Of a stretch of DNA of 64,000 nucleotides, positions 44,504-54,410 are shown in pieces. The position numbers and the translations under genes are program-made. How positions within the stretch are numbered: the stretch's first letter is position 1; every line of letters starts with the position of its first letter. Origin of the DNA: Bog-473 sp963807775 (GTDB lineage: Bacteria; Actinomycetota; Acidimicrobiia; Acidimicrobiales; RAAP-2). Below the pieces are notes generated by a model. That model worked only from the letters and a program-made list of their open reading frames with translations. It searched no databases and was not told the DNA's origin. The stretch spans positions 120,049 to 184,048 of the forward strand of contig CAWECY010000001.1 of NCBI GenBank assembly GCA_963807775.1, given 5' to 3'.

Positions 44504-44872
44504 TTAAACCTCCGCTTCAGCTCGGCGACGCTCCTCGATGATGAGATCGGTCGCCTCTGCGGCCACCGTACGCAGCTCGTCGAGCATCGCCCGTAGTCGC
44601 CTGTCGTTGGCGATCCACTCGCGATAGAGCTCGGCCTCCTCTGGACTGAGTCGACGGTTCACGGTCTTGCCGTCGACCTTCGCGGTCCACTGCAAGTACG
44701 GGCCATGGGGCTCGGGCGGATCACCGTGGCAGCGGCAGTTCGCCTTGCCGCAGTAGTTGTAACGCGGCGCCACGCTCCCCGAGCGGACGAAGCCGATGTC
44801 GGCGAGCGCCTCGAGCAGATCGTGGTAGCGGCGTTCGTAATCGTCCAGGGTCTTCTTCTTCGCTCGAGGCAT
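44504..44872 (-). CDS. DUF6788-like IS passenger protein
   Basis: The gene encodes about 122 residues from ATG 44872 (GGAG four bases upstream); an upstream in-frame start would add 11. It contains a zinc-binding-like core RYNYCGKANCRCHGDPPEPH and GPYLQWTAKVDGKTVNRRLS, then a helical tail. Similar small proteins accompany actinobacterial transposases. It is divergent from the transposase and may assist DNA binding; this is inference. Confidence 0.75.
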   Translation of the reverse strand: MPRAKKKTLDDYERRYHDLLEALADIGFVRSGSVAPRYNYCGKANCRCHGDPPEPHGPYLQWTAKVDGKTVNRRLSPEEAELYREWIANDRRLRAMLDELRTVAAEATDLIIEERRRAEAEV

Positions 44873-44940
44873 CGAGCTCCATTCTCGCCGACGGGGGCCA
44901 TCCACCTCCGGTGATCCGATAGTAGTTAATACTAACGGGT

Positions 44941-46310
44941 ATGACGAAGCGAACCCACGCCGAGCAGGTGCACGAGCTCAAGTCCGTCCGAAGCCAGATC
45001 TACGGCACCTTCGTCAAGTGGTCCGATGCCCTTTTCGAACTCGCCGACGCGCTCTTGGACGCCTCGGGGGCCGTGGGATCGGTGCCCTCCCTCAGCTTGG
45101 AGCCGATCTTCCGGCGCTCCCACGGCAGCCTCTACAAGGCTCTCTCTTTGGGTGAGATCGACGAGGGGGCGCTGCGGGCCGCACTCGTGGCACATCGCCC
45201 GCGTCGAGTGGCCGGCCGTCTTCGCCGTCGACGCCTCGACCTGGGAGCGCTGCGACGCCGAGTGCAGCCCCGAGCGGGGTTTCTACTACTCGGCGTCGAA
45301 GCACTCGGCCGGCCAGCCGATCGTGGCGGGCTGGAGCTATCAGTGGATCGCCCAGCTCAGCTTCGAGCCAAACAGTTGGACCGCGCCGCTCGACGCGCTG
45401 CGCATTGCGCCCGGAGCCGATGCCACCGAGGCGACGATCGCGCAGGTCAAAGCCCTGGTGGCACTGCTCCGAGAGGACCGAGCGGTCCCCCTCTTCGTCT
45501 TCGACGCCGGTTATGACCCCATCGCCCTCAGCCATGGGTTGGACGACACCGAGGCCCAGGTGCTGGTGCGCATCCGAGAGGACCGGGTCTTCTACGACGA
45601 TCCGGCGGCGCGGCCCAATCGGCCGAAGGGCACCGGTGGGCGGCCTCCCCGCCACGGGCGCCGCATGAAGTGCTCGGAGGACAAGACGCACCGGCGACCC
45701 GACGCCGAGTACCGCACCGAGGACCCTCGCTACGGCAAGGTGCGCGTGCGCGGCCTGGCACGGGCTCCACCCTCGCCTCATTGGTCGAGGGCGTTGGGCC
45801 AAGAGCGAGGGCGCACCACCAATCGTGCGCGGCAGCGTGATCCGCGTCGACGTCGAGCACCTTCCCAAACGCGACGGACGAGTGAAGAAGACGTTGTGGC
45901 TGTGGTGGTCGGGTCCGGGCGAGCCCGATCTCGACCTGTGCTTCCGGTCCTATCTGCACCGTTTCGATCTCGAGCACACCTTCCGATTCGCCAAGAACAC
46001 TTTGGGCTGGACGGCGCCCTCGCTGTGCATGCCCGAACAGGCCGACCGCTGGACGTGGTTGATCGTGGCTGCCTACACCCAGTTGCGAATCGCACAAGGA
46101 CTCGTCGACGACGTACGGCTGCCGTGGGAGCGTCCCTGCGAGCCGGCAAAACTGACCCCAGCGCGTGTGCGCAGAGGGTTTCGTCGACTTCGTGTAACTC
46201 TTGGGACTCCGGCCAGTGCACCGAAATCCGACACTCCGGGTCCCGGACGCCCCAAGGGCACCCAGAGAGGGCCGCGACCGCGCTATCCGGTGGTCAAGAA
46301 GGCCGCTTGA
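44941..46310 (+). pseudogene. IS transposase with two frame shifts
   Basis: The transposase starts at ATG 44941. The frame changes near 45190 and near 45770, both single-base losses. Joined, it has FAVDASTWERCDAECSPERG (first DDE Asp), FVFDAGYDPIALSHGLDDTE (second Asp), FRSYLHRFDLEHTFRFAKNT (Glu region) and a basic C-terminus ending RYPVVKKAA. About 455 residues. As read, it is inactive. Confidence 0.8.
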
Positions 46311-46347
46311 CCGGATGGTGGGGGTTTAATTGCAAGCTCAGGATCCC

Positions 46348-46521
46348 TCACGATCCCTCCCCTTCCCTCTCGATAAAGACACGTAAAGACACGCCTGAAC
46401 GGAGTCGGAGGGTGGCCACAGATCGGTGCTCACGTCCGATCTGCAGGCTCTCGCAATACGCAGCCACTGACGCTCGTTCCCCTTTGATGGCGATCATGTT
46501 CCTCGGCGAGCGGCAGGACAT
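46348..46521 (-). CDS. Small ORF, module 2 copy (57 aa)
   Basis: ATG 46521 (another ATG lies just upstream) opens a 57-residue frame similar to the module 1 copy: MSCRSPRNMIAIKGER to RVFIEREGEGS. The DNA differs mostly by in-frame substitutions. In this copy both decamers changed together from GGTCACG to AGACACG. No known family. Confidence 0.4.
   Translation of the reverse strand: MSCRSPRNMIAIKGERASVAAYCESLQIGREHRSVATLRLRSGVSLRVFIEREGEGS
46374..46393. repeat. Tandem decamer pair, module 2 right arm
   Basis: TAAAGACACG occurs twice without a gap. Both units carry the same two substitutions relative to the other modules, a concerted change. Confidence 0.7.
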
Positions 46522-46638
46522 CATCGGCCCTGAGGCGACGTTTCCTGCAGACGACGGAACGCCGATGCTCTCTCCGCCAAGACCGGTCCAAATATCTCTG
46601 ACGTGCTCCATGCGAGCGACCTCCGGCGGCTGCTGCAA

Positions 46639-47250
46639 CTAGGCGTAAGTACGTCCGGATGGTTGGGGGTGGACGAGTAGTGGATATGCCACGAATTTGT
46701 GCAGCGCCCGAGCACGTTGGTCGTGAGTGCGGTCGGCAAAGAGGGGGCTGAGCAAGGTGATGTGGACATCAACCAGCCATTCGGTCGCCTCCGCAATTGT
46801 GATGTCGGGGCGAAGCGCTCCACGCTCGCCGATACGGTTCAGGAATCGGGCCACGATCGGGGCCGCCAGGCCGGCGACCGCCTGTGGCCCGCCACCTACC
46901 CGGGCGATGGCTGCGGTCGCTCCTTGCCTATCGAGGGCCTGGAACCACGGTTCGGCACGTATCGCTTCGGCGTGAGCGAGGAGTCCGTTGACGATCCAGT
47001 CGGCCGGGTCGCCGTTTTCATCGATATCGGCTTCAATCCGCATCGCGATCTCGGCCGAGCGCGAGACGAGCACCTCGCGCACGAGCTCATCCTTGTCGGC
47101 GACATAGCGGTACACGGTGGCCCGCGAGCACCCAGCGCGGCGGGCGATCTTGTCGACCCGGACGGCCAGGGGCCCCTCTTCGTCGATCAACGCTGCCGTC
47201 GCCGCCACGAGGCGCTCGCGTAGGTCGACCTCGGCTGTTGTTACGACCAC
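46639..47250 (-). CDS. TetR-family regulator
   Basis: The gene encodes 203 residues from GTG 47250. The HTH DEEGPLAVRVDKIARRAGCS, RATVYRYVADKDEL is typical of TetR. It is divergent from the D-aminoacylase gene; the gap holds GTGAGACA, 11 bases, TGTCTTAC, a near-perfect inverted repeat, the likely operator. Confidence 0.82.
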   Translation of the reverse strand: MVVTTAEVDLRERLVAATAALIDEEGPLAVRVDKIARRAGCSRATVYRYVADKDELVREVLVSRSAEIAMRIEADIDENGDPADWIVNGLLAHAEAIRAEPWFQALDRQGATAAIARVGGGPQAVAGLAAPIVARFLNRIGERGALRPDITIAEATEWLVDVHITLLSPLFADRTHDQRARALHKFVAYPLLVHPQPSGRTYA

Positions 47251-47262
47251 AAGGAAGATGTT

Positions 47263-47302
47263 AGCTTGGGTGAGACAAAAAGTGAATCTGTCTTACTAAC
47301 CT
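47263..47302. promoter_or_regulatory. Likely TetR operator before D-aminoacylase gene
   Basis: The sequence GTGAGACA, 11-base spacer, TGTCTTAC (7 of 8 paired) is flanked by GTTAG/CTAAC. It lies in the divergent region between the TetR gene and the D-aminoacylase gene. Coordinates are approximate. Confidence 0.55.
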
Positions 47303-47333
47303 CGCCGCCGCGAGGTTGACCAAGGAGCGGAGC

Positions 47334-49054
47334 GTGTCCGATCTGTTGATCCGAAACGGGACGATCGTCGACGGGACAGGGGCGCAACCCCTGCGAGGTG
47401 ACGTCGCGATCGAGGGCGACCGCATCGTTGCAATCGGGTCCGATCTCCCGGACACCGGAAGCCCGGTCTTCGATGCCACCGGACTCTTGGTGACGCCGGG
47501 ATGGGTCGATATCCACACCCACTACGACGGCCAGGCCACGTGGGACGATCTGCTGGCACCCTCGGCCTTGCACGGTGTCACCACCGTGGTCATGGGCAAT
47601 TGCGGCGTCGGCTTCGCTCCAGCCCGGCCCGACCGACGCGAGTGGCTCATCGGACTCATGGAAGGGGTGGAGGACATTCCCGGTACCGCGCTCTCGGAGG
47701 GGATCGATTGGCAGTGGGAGTCGTTCCCCGAGTACCTCGACGCCCTCGATCGCCGCCAATGGGTGATGGACGTCGGTACCCAGATCGCCCACGGGGCCGT
47801 TCGGGCATACGTCATGGGTGACCGGGGGGCCAGAAACGAGCCGGCCACCCCTGCAGACATCGATGCCATGCGTGAGATCGTCCGAGACGCGATCAGCGCC
47901 GGAGCACTCGGGTTCTCGACCTCGCGGACAATCGCCCACCGAGCCATCGACGGCGAACCGGTGCCGGGTACTTATGCCGCCGAGGACGAACTTTTCGGCA
48001 TCGGCTCGGCACTCGGCGACCTGGGAGCCGGTGTGTTCGAGCTCGCACCGGCCGGCGTCGCTGGGGAAGACGTCCTCAGCCCGGCGAAGGAGGTGGACTG
48101 GATGCGTCGGCTATCCGCCAAGATCGGGCGGCCCGTCACCTTCGCTCTCGTCCAGGTCGATGCCGACCCCGACCTGTGGCGCGATCTGATGGACATGACG
48201 ACGGCGGCGGTGGACGAGGGTGCCGACCTATGGCCGCAGGTCGCGGGGCGGGCGACCGGACTGTTGTCGGGGCACTTCACCACCTACTGCATCTTCGACG
48301 TCGTTCCGGCCTACCAAGAGCTAAGGCCAACGCCTGACGCCCGCCGTGCTCATCAGTGCACTTCGAACTGCTGAGGTGCGGCGCGCCGTCCTCGGGTGGC
48401 AGCCAGACGAGGAAACGGCGACCGGATCAGCCCGCCTGCGACCACACGTTTGTCCTCGGCGATCCTCCGCGACTACGAGCCTGGTCCAGAACGCTCCTTG
48501 TCGGCGCGGCCGCGGCGGCCGGGCGCAGCCCCCTGGAGGTCGCGTACGACGCACTTTTGGCTGACGATGGAACCGGCTTGTTGTACCTGCCGATCCTCAA
48601 CTATTCCGACGGGAGCCTCGAACCGGCGCGAGAGATGCTGTTGCATCCCCGCTCAGCCAATGGCCTTGGAGACGGCGGGGCCCATTGCGGCGTCATCTGT
48701 GACGCATCCATCCCGACCTTCATGCTCACGCATTGGACGCGTGATCGCCAACGGGGCCAGCGCCTCCCGCTCGAGCTGGCGGTCCGCAAGCAGACCCGCG
48801 ACACGGCCCGGCTCTACGGCCTTCACGACCGAGGCACCCTCGAGCCCGGGATGCTCGCTGACGTCAATGTCATCGACTACAAAGCGCTGCAACTCGAACC
48901 GCCGGTGGTGGTGTCCGACCTGCCCGCCGGTGGGTCACGGCTCGTGCAACGAGCGAAAGGCTATGCCGCGACCATCAAATCCGGGGCTGTCACCTTCGTC
49001 GACGGCGTGGACACTGGAGCCCGACCTGGCCGATTGGTCCGAGGCCAGCGGTGA
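47334..49054 (+). CDS. N-acyl-D-amino-acid deacylase-like amidohydrolase, frameshifted
   Basis: The gene starts at GTG 47334 with AAGGAG upstream. The amidohydrolase metal motif is in VTPGWVDIHTHYDGQATWDD; VVMGNCGVGFAP and SAGALGFSTSRT follow, all typical of D-aminoacylases. Near 48330-48500 homology passes through all three frames (SALRTAEVRRAVLGWQPDE, then ILRDYEPGPERSL, then SPLEVAYDALLADDGTGLLY) and ends LADVNVIDYKALQL. Three or more single-base shifts are needed. The stop overlaps the Rieske gene start. Confidence 0.78.
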
Positions 49055-50223
49055 GCGCCCGGATGGACGACACCGTCGCACCACCCTCGGCGTCCAGGCA
49101 GATGATCGAAATTGGCCGCCGCATGATCGCCAACATCCTTTCCGACACGACCGACCTGGGAGGTTCGACGTTTGTCGGTGACGGGTCGGTCTTCACCGAT
49201 CCCGACCGCTTCGCGCTCGAGCGGGAGGTGCTGTTTCGGCGAACGCCGCAAGTCATCGCGTGGGGAGGCGACGTCTCTGAACCCGGCGACGTCGTCGCAC
49301 GGGAGGTCGCCGGAGTGCCGGTGGTGGTCACCCGTCATCACGATGGGGAGCTCTACGCGTTCCTCAATGCGTGCTCGCATCGAGGCATGACGCTCTGTGA
49401 CGGCGTTGCCAAGCGCCGGCGCCTTACTTGCCCCTATCACGGATGGAACTACGACCTCCAGGGCGATCTGGTCGGCTTGCCCAACCGCGACCGCTTTCCG
49501 GCACTCGACATCGACGAGCGCGGGCTGCAACGACTTCCCGTGGCAGTTCAGGCCGGGTTGGTCGTGGTGGGTCTTCGACCTGATGTCGTGGTGGACGGAT
49601 TTCTCGATCCCCTGACCGACGAGTATGCGTGGCTTGGTTATGGCCGCTACCGCAGCGGCTCTGAGCGCGTGCTCCGAAAGAATGCCAACTGGAAACTGAT
49701 GATCGACCTCAACAATGAGGCGTATCACGTTCCCTCCCTCCACCGCGACAGCCTGCTTCCATTCCTTTCCGACAGTTGCGCAGTCGACACCTTCGGACCA
49801 CACAGTCGGATGTGCGTGCCCTTCAAGGGCATCGAGAAGCTCGTTGACGTGCCCGAGGCGGACTGGCCTGAACGACTCGACACGATCATGGTCACCTGCA
49901 TCTACCCCGCCACCGTCTTGGTCGACCATATGGAAGGCGGTTCCATGCATCGGGTCTCCCCGGGCGCCCACCCGGGCGAGAGTGTCGTACACCTCATCGA
50001 GGGACGCCCCGGCGAGATGAACGCCGAGGGGCGCGCCGCCTGCGAGGAGGTCATGGGCGTGAATCTGAGTATCCTCGATCAGGAGGACTACGCGGCCACC
50101 GAAGCCTGCCAACGCGGCTATGACAGCGGTGCTCGATCACTGGTCGGTGGAGTCGGAGAACCCCTCATCGGCCACTGGCACAAGACATGGGATGCTGCAC
50201 TCTCTGTCCATCCGATTGGCTGA
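49051..50223 (+). CDS. Rieske-type aromatic ring-hydroxylating oxygenase, alpha subunit
   Basis: The gene encodes 390 residues from GTG 49051, overlapping the previous stop as GTGA. The [2Fe-2S] site is C108-x-H110 and C127-x2-H130 (NACSHRG, TCPYHGW). The mononuclear iron ligands are seen in NEAYHVPSLH (H226, H231), with a later Asp. Such enzymes add O2 to aromatic or aliphatic rings using a separate reductase, which is not encoded nearby. Intact, unlike the upstream gene. Confidence 0.88.
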   Translation: MSARMDDTVAPPSASRQMIEIGRRMIANILSDTTDLGGSTFVGDGSVFTDPDRFALEREVLFRRTPQVIAWGGDVSEPGDVVAREVAGVPVVVTRHHDGELYAFLNACSHRGMTLCDGVAKRRRLTCPYHGWNYDLQGDLVGLPNRDRFPALDIDERGLQRLPVAVQAGLVVVGLRPDVVVDGFLDPLTDEYAWLGYGRYRSGSERVLRKNANWKLMIDLNNEAYHVPSLHRDSLLPFLSDSCAVDTFGPHSRMCVPFKGIEKLVDVPEADWPERLDTIMVTCIYPATVLVDHMEGGSMHRVSPGAHPGESVVHLIEGRPGEMNAEGRAACEEVMGVNLSILDQEDYAATEACQRGYDSGARSLVGGVGEPLIGHWHKTWDAALSVHPIG

Positions 50224-50439
50224 TCGCGGCGGCGCCGAAGGTTGGGCTGCACGTTCAGACCTTCAGGCACGAATGGATACTCAGACAACGTCAACGACCA
50301 GGGTCCTTGCTCCCTATGACCTTGCGCTCTCCCGATTCGGCTCTGATCGAAGGAACGCATGGCCCTGCCACGGCCGCTCCCTGGTCGGTACTTGCATCAA
50401 CCGTTGACCCGGATTCGACACAGCCAACTTCGACCCCCG

Positions 50440-50979
50440 CTAATCGTCTGACCTCTGGAGCCGCGCGACTCCACGCGTCGCGGCTCCGAAGATCAGACGG
50501 ACGACAACAGCGAGGACGACAAGATCCGTGAGCATCTGGACCATGACAATGATCCGAGCCGGATCCGTCTTCGGCGTGATGTCACCAAAGCCCACCGTTG
50601 AGAACACCGTGACGGTGAAGTACAGCGCGCCAGTACGGTCCAGCATTCCTCCAAAGGCGGCCGGGTTCGAGCGTGACATCGTGAGGTAGATCCACGCGAA
50701 CGAGACCAGGAACAAGGGAATGATGGTCGCCATCGCCACTCCCGCCCGAAGCATCGGTTGCCCGTGCCGTGCGATCTGCCGGACTTCGATAGCAAGGACT
50801 ATCGAAAACAGGACCAGGGCGGCACTGAGTCGGAGCGCAACGGATTGATGTGGCCGGTGCTCGATCGGGAACGTGTAGTACAGGGTCACGAGCACCACGA
50901 CGCCCAGCAAGGACCGTAAGCCGGTCTTCAGCAAATGAGACCGCTCGAACTCCCCGAGCAAGCCGCTGGACACTGTCAT
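50440..50979 (-). CDS. Potassium-channel-like membrane protein
   Basis: The gene encodes about 179 residues from ATG 50979 (a GTG at 51018 would add 13). Four hydrophobic segments and a P-loop STVGFGDITPK match Ion_trans_2-type potassium channels. No regulatory domain follows. It is next to another membrane protein gene in the same direction. Confidence 0.78.
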   Translation of the reverse strand: MTVSSGLLGEFERSHLLKTGLRSLLGVVVLVTLYYTFPIEHRPHQSVALRLSAALVLFSIVLAIEVRQIARHGQPMLRAGVAMATIIPLFLVSFAWIYLTMSRSNPAAFGGMLDRTGALYFTVTVFSTVGFGDITPKTDPARIIVMVQMLTDLVVLAVVVRLIFGAATRGVARLQRSDD

Positions 50980-51034
50980 CTCGTCAGCACCCTCTACCGT
51001 CAACCCTGAGGCCCGCACGAATGCAAAACAGCGC

Positions 51035-51853
51035 TCAGCCTCTCACCGGGTCCGACAGGAACTCCACTAGCTTCGCCCGTCTCCTCTGAACCATCACTCC
51101 AGCCAAACGATGGCCGCCGACGCAGCAGACGAGGGCGATCGCACAAGCCACGGCGACTCCCAACCCGAGGTCGTGATCCGGCAGCTTTTCGGAGAGACCG
51201 TGTGGTGCCGTGAAGCCCCACACGAGGAGCGACGGCACCAACATGAGCACGGCCAACACCGGGACCAACAAGTAGGGAGTGACGGCAAGGGTCAGCCAGC
51301 GCACCAGCATTCGCTTGCGGGGCCGGCGGTGTTCCCAGCGATAGCGCAGCGGCATCGGATGGTAGGGAAACAAGATGCCGACCCAAGCCGAGATGGCGAG
51401 GAAGCCAAACGGAAGTACTCCGATCGCCACGACCGTGTACAGAGTGGAAAGCAGCGAATGATTGATCAGCCCGTTGACGAGGGCGACGGCCGCGCACAGC
51501 GGCGTGATCATCAGCCATAGGACCGCGTTCTTGGCATAGAGAAGTCTGCGGACCATCACCGGATCGTCCATGACGGCGACGACTCGCTTGGCGTCAGGCC
51601 CCAACACATTGGTCGCGGGCACGTCCGAGTACATCCACGTCGCTAGCACCAGCGCAAAGGCCAGTGTGCCGTGCAACGTGAACAGCTTGTCCCGCCATTC
51701 GGTCGGGAGGAAAAACCACGCCGAACTCATCAGGGCACCGTTGACTGCGACCGTTACGGGAGTCTCGTAGGGAGCTTGGAGGGCGAGTGCGATCTGCTGG
51801 CGAACCGCCTCGGTTGGGCTGGCCGGTAGCCGAACGTCAACCGCCTCGAGCAT
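51035..51853 (-). CDS. Membrane protein of unknown function
   Basis: The gene encodes 272 residues from ATG 51853 with GGGGGG upstream. Six or so hydrophobic segments are visible (LFTLHGTLAFALVLATWMYS, VLAVLMLVPSLLVWGF). It contains YHPMPLRYRWEHRRPRKRM, a basic loop. No recognised family. It is 17 bp from the channel gene, so an operon is likely. Confidence 0.6.
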   Translation of the reverse strand: MLEAVDVRLPASPTEAVRQQIALALQAPYETPVTVAVNGALMSSAWFFLPTEWRDKLFTLHGTLAFALVLATWMYSDVPATNVLGPDAKRVVAVMDDPVMVRRLLYAKNAVLWLMITPLCAAVALVNGLINHSLLSTLYTVVAIGVLPFGFLAISAWVGILFPYHPMPLRYRWEHRRPRKRMLVRWLTLAVTPYLLVPVLAVLMLVPSLLVWGFTAPHGLSEKLPDHDLGLGVAVACAIALVCCVGGHRLAGVMVQRRRAKLVEFLSDPVRG

Positions 51854-52124
51854 GCTCAACCCCCCTGCTTCCTTGCGTCGTACTTCGGGACATTGGAGAT
51901 GCTGCACCGTAGCCCTCTGTGAGTAGATGGGCGCCGGCCGAGAGGTGTTCGCCCGGCCGGGACGGCCTCGAGTCCGAGGCCCGAAGCAAGGTCTTCGCAG
52001 CACGGCGCTGAGGTGCGCAATCGGCTCGAGAAAGTTCCGGCGGATCCGAGCTGGGACACTTCGTCTCGGTGGCTGCGCGGTTCACCAAGCGGGCGCCCGT
52101 ACGACGGAGCAGACGTCAGCACCC

Positions 52125-54410
52125 TTATTGGATCGCGAGTGCGGCTCGCTGCTCCGCCTCGGGGTCGCGGAACGCCGGACCGAGTGCCTCGATGACGACG
52201 TGATCGAGCACGCCTTCGGGTAGACGTGCTCGGCCTTGGAGGATCGGGGCGACCGGTGTCATGCGCTGTTCGCCGACGGAGAACGGTTCGACGCCGTAGG
52301 TGACCGGAGTCGTGTGTGCGATGTGCCCCCGCCCGACGAGCACGTCGTCGTACCACAGCTCCAGGTCGCCGCGGAACTTACCGGAGGGTTGGAAAACGGC
52401 GCGCACGAGGACTGGGCCAAGGGGAAGCTCGACCTCGGCGGTGACGGTGGTGATCTCGGCACCGAGGAGGTTGTTGACGTAGTGCAGCCGTCGGTCTCTC
52501 ACGTAGAGGGCGTACCCACCCGAATGCCCGCCGTGGGCGACGATCACCCCGGTGCAGTCGCCGCTGTCAGGGATGGTGACGGCGGCGGCGATGGAGAAGG
52601 CCCGGTTGCGGAGATTGGGCGCCATCGTCTCTGGGAGCGCTCCGACCCCGGCGTGGAAGACGTAACGGTCCCGGCGGAAGCGACGGTCGCGGAACTTGCC
52701 GGGTTGGTTGTTGAGCGGCAGGACTTGGTTGCGCTCCGCTTCTTCCCACCACAGATCCTGGAGCTCCTTTAGCTTGCCTGGGTCCTGTTCCGCCAGATCA
52801 TGGCATTCGGCGAAGTCGTGGCGGACGTCGTAGAGCTCCCAGATGTCGTCGTCGAAGGAGCGGTGACCCGCGTCGGTGCCGTCGTAGGCCATGGCCGCCG
52901 GTGGGTGGAAGACGACGGCTTTCCACCCGTCGTGGTAAATCGCGCGCGAGCCGAGCATCTCGTAGTACTGCGTCGTACGTGGCGGTGGTGCCGTGGCGTC
53001 GTCCAGTACGGCAGCGAAGCTGGCGCCGTCGAAGTCCGACTGGTCCACGCCTTCGATCTCGTCGGGCGCGTCGATCCCGACAGCTCGAGCAGCGTGGGCA
53101 TATGTCGACGGCGTGTACGTACTGGTGGCGGGTCTCACCGGGAGTGCCCGAGCCTGCGCCGGCCAGTGCACGATGAGCGGATCGCAGACGCCGCCTTCGT
53201 GGGTGTCGCGCTTGCAGCGCTTGAGTGGTGTGTTCCCGGCCCAGGCCCAGCCCCACGGGTAGTGGTTGTTGGCGTCGGGTCCCCCGAGCTGGTCGATCCG
53301 GGCCAGATTCTCTTCGAGGCTCTCGGGCTCGAAGTTGAAGAAGTAGACCTCGTTGAAGGTGCCCTCGGGGCCGCCCTCGGCGGAGGCCCCGTTGTCGCTC
53401 ATCACGAGCACGATGGTGTCGTCGAGCTCCCCGAGCCGTTCGACGAAGTCGAGCAGCCGTCCGACCTGGGCGTCGGTGTGGGTCAGGAAGCCGGCGTAGA
53501 CCTCCATCATGCGCGCGTAGAGGCGTCTCTCGTCCGTCGGGCAGCGTAGACCAGGCCGGGACCCAGCTGCGGGCGCTCGCTCGAGAGCTCGGTGCCCGGC
53601 CGGGAGCAGCCCGGACCGACTTGCCGGGCGAACACCTGCTCGCGCCAGGCATCCCACCCGAGGTCGAACGGCGCCCCGGTAGGGTCGATATACGAACGCG
53701 GCGCTTGGTGCGGCGCATGGCAGGCCCCGGGCGCGAACCACAAGAAGAAGGGTTTCGTGCGCGAGTAGGCCCGGAGGTCGTTGATGAACATGTGGTCGCC
53801 CGGTCGGCGAGGTCTTCGGTGAGGTGGTAGCCGTCCTCGAGCGTTGCCGGGGGCCAGACCTGGTGTTGTCGTGCGACGAGGTCGGGGTGGAACTGGTCGG
53901 TCTCACCGGCGAGGAACCCGTAGAAGCGGTCGAAGCCCTTGACCGAGTCGGCCAATGCTCACGAGGCCCGCCAGGCGCCATCTCGTGGGCCGGCGTGAGG
54001 TGCCACTTGCCGACCGCAAACGTCGCATAGTTCTCGCCGGCGAGAATCTGCGAGAGATAGCCGTTCTCCGGGGGGATCGTCGCGTCGTAGCCCGGAAAGC
54101 CCGACGGAAACTCCACGATGCGAGCCATGCCGTTGGCGTGATGGTTCCGTCCGGTGAGCAGGCAGGCGCGGGTCGGTGAGCACAGGGCGGTGGTGTGGAA
54201 ATTGGAGTACCGCAACCCGTTCGCCCCGAGGCGATCGAACGTCGGTGTCGCGATATCCGAGCCATAACAGCCGAACTGGGCGTAACCGACGTCGTCGAGC
54301 AACACGACGACCACGTTCGGCGCCCCATCGGGAGCGGCGGGTAGCGGCGGCCACCAATGGGACGACTCCTCGAAGGTTCTGCCGACGACGCCACCGAAGG
54401 GCTTTGTCAT
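52125..54410 (-). CDS. Arylsulfatase-like enzyme 1, frameshifted
   Basis: The gene starts at ATG 54410, overlapping the acyl-CoA dehydrogenase stop as ATGA, and is about 761 codons. The active-site motif CSPTRACLLTGR (C77, the formylglycine site) is intact, as are PNVVVVLLDDVGYAQFG and VMSDNGASAEGGPEG. One frame stays open but homology moves to other frames near 53500-53960 (GFDRFYGFLAGETDQFHPDL, TKPFFLWFAPGACHAPHQ) and near 53050-53140. The C-terminal 180 residues look like a ligand-binding jelly-roll domain. It is the third gene of a P450-dehydrogenase-sulfatase operon. Confidence 0.78.
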   Translation of the reverse strand: MTKPFGGVVGRTFEESSHWWPPLPAAPDGAPNVVVVLLDDVGYAQFGCYGSDIATPTFDRLGANGLRYSNFHTTALCSPTRACLLTGRNHHANGMARIVEFPSGFPGYDATIPPENGYLSQILAGENYATFAVGKWHLTPAHEMAPGGPREHWPTRSRASTASTGSSPVRPTSSTPTSSHDNTRSGPRQRSRTATTSPKTSPTGRPHVHQRPPGLLAHETLLLVVRARGLPCAAPSAAFVYRPYRGAVRPRVGCLARAGVRPASRSGLLPAGHRALERAPAAGSRPGLRCPTDERRLYARMMEVYAGFLTHTDAQVGRLLDFVERLGELDDTIVLVMSDNGASAEGGPEGTFNEVYFFNFEPESLEENLARIDQLGGPDANNHYPWGWAWAGNTPLKRCKRDTHEGGVCDPLIVHWPAQARALPVRPATSTYTPSTYAHAARAVGIDAPDEIEGVDQSDFDGASFAAVLDDATAPPPRTTQYYEMLGSRAIYHDGWKAVVFHPPAAMAYDGTDAGHRSFDDDIWELYDVRHDFAECHDLAEQDPGKLKELQDLWWEEAERNQVLPLNNQPGKFRDRRFRRDRYVFHAGVGALPETMAPNLRNRAFSIAAAVTIPDSGDCTGVIVAHGGHSGGYALYVRDRRLHYVNNLLGAEITTVTAEVELPLGPVLVRAVFQPSGKFRGDLELWYDDVLVGRGHIAHTTPVTYGVEPFSVGEQRMTPVAPILQGRARLPEGVLDHVVIEALGPAFRDPEAEQRAALAIQ

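Larger units (their letters stand above)
44497..46336 (+). mobile_element. 1.84-kb insertion sequence with DUF6788-like passenger, inside module 2
   Basis: Ends are inverted repeats CTTGTAATTAAACC (44497-44510) and GGTTTAATTGCAAG (46323-46336), one mismatch. A 5-bp target duplication, CTCAG, flanks it (44492-44496 and 46337-46341); without one copy, module 2 reads like module 1. It carries a divergent pair: a small DUF6788-like gene on minus and a transposase on plus. I cannot name the IS family with certainty; the transposase resembles IS701-like/DDE proteins. Confidence 0.85.
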
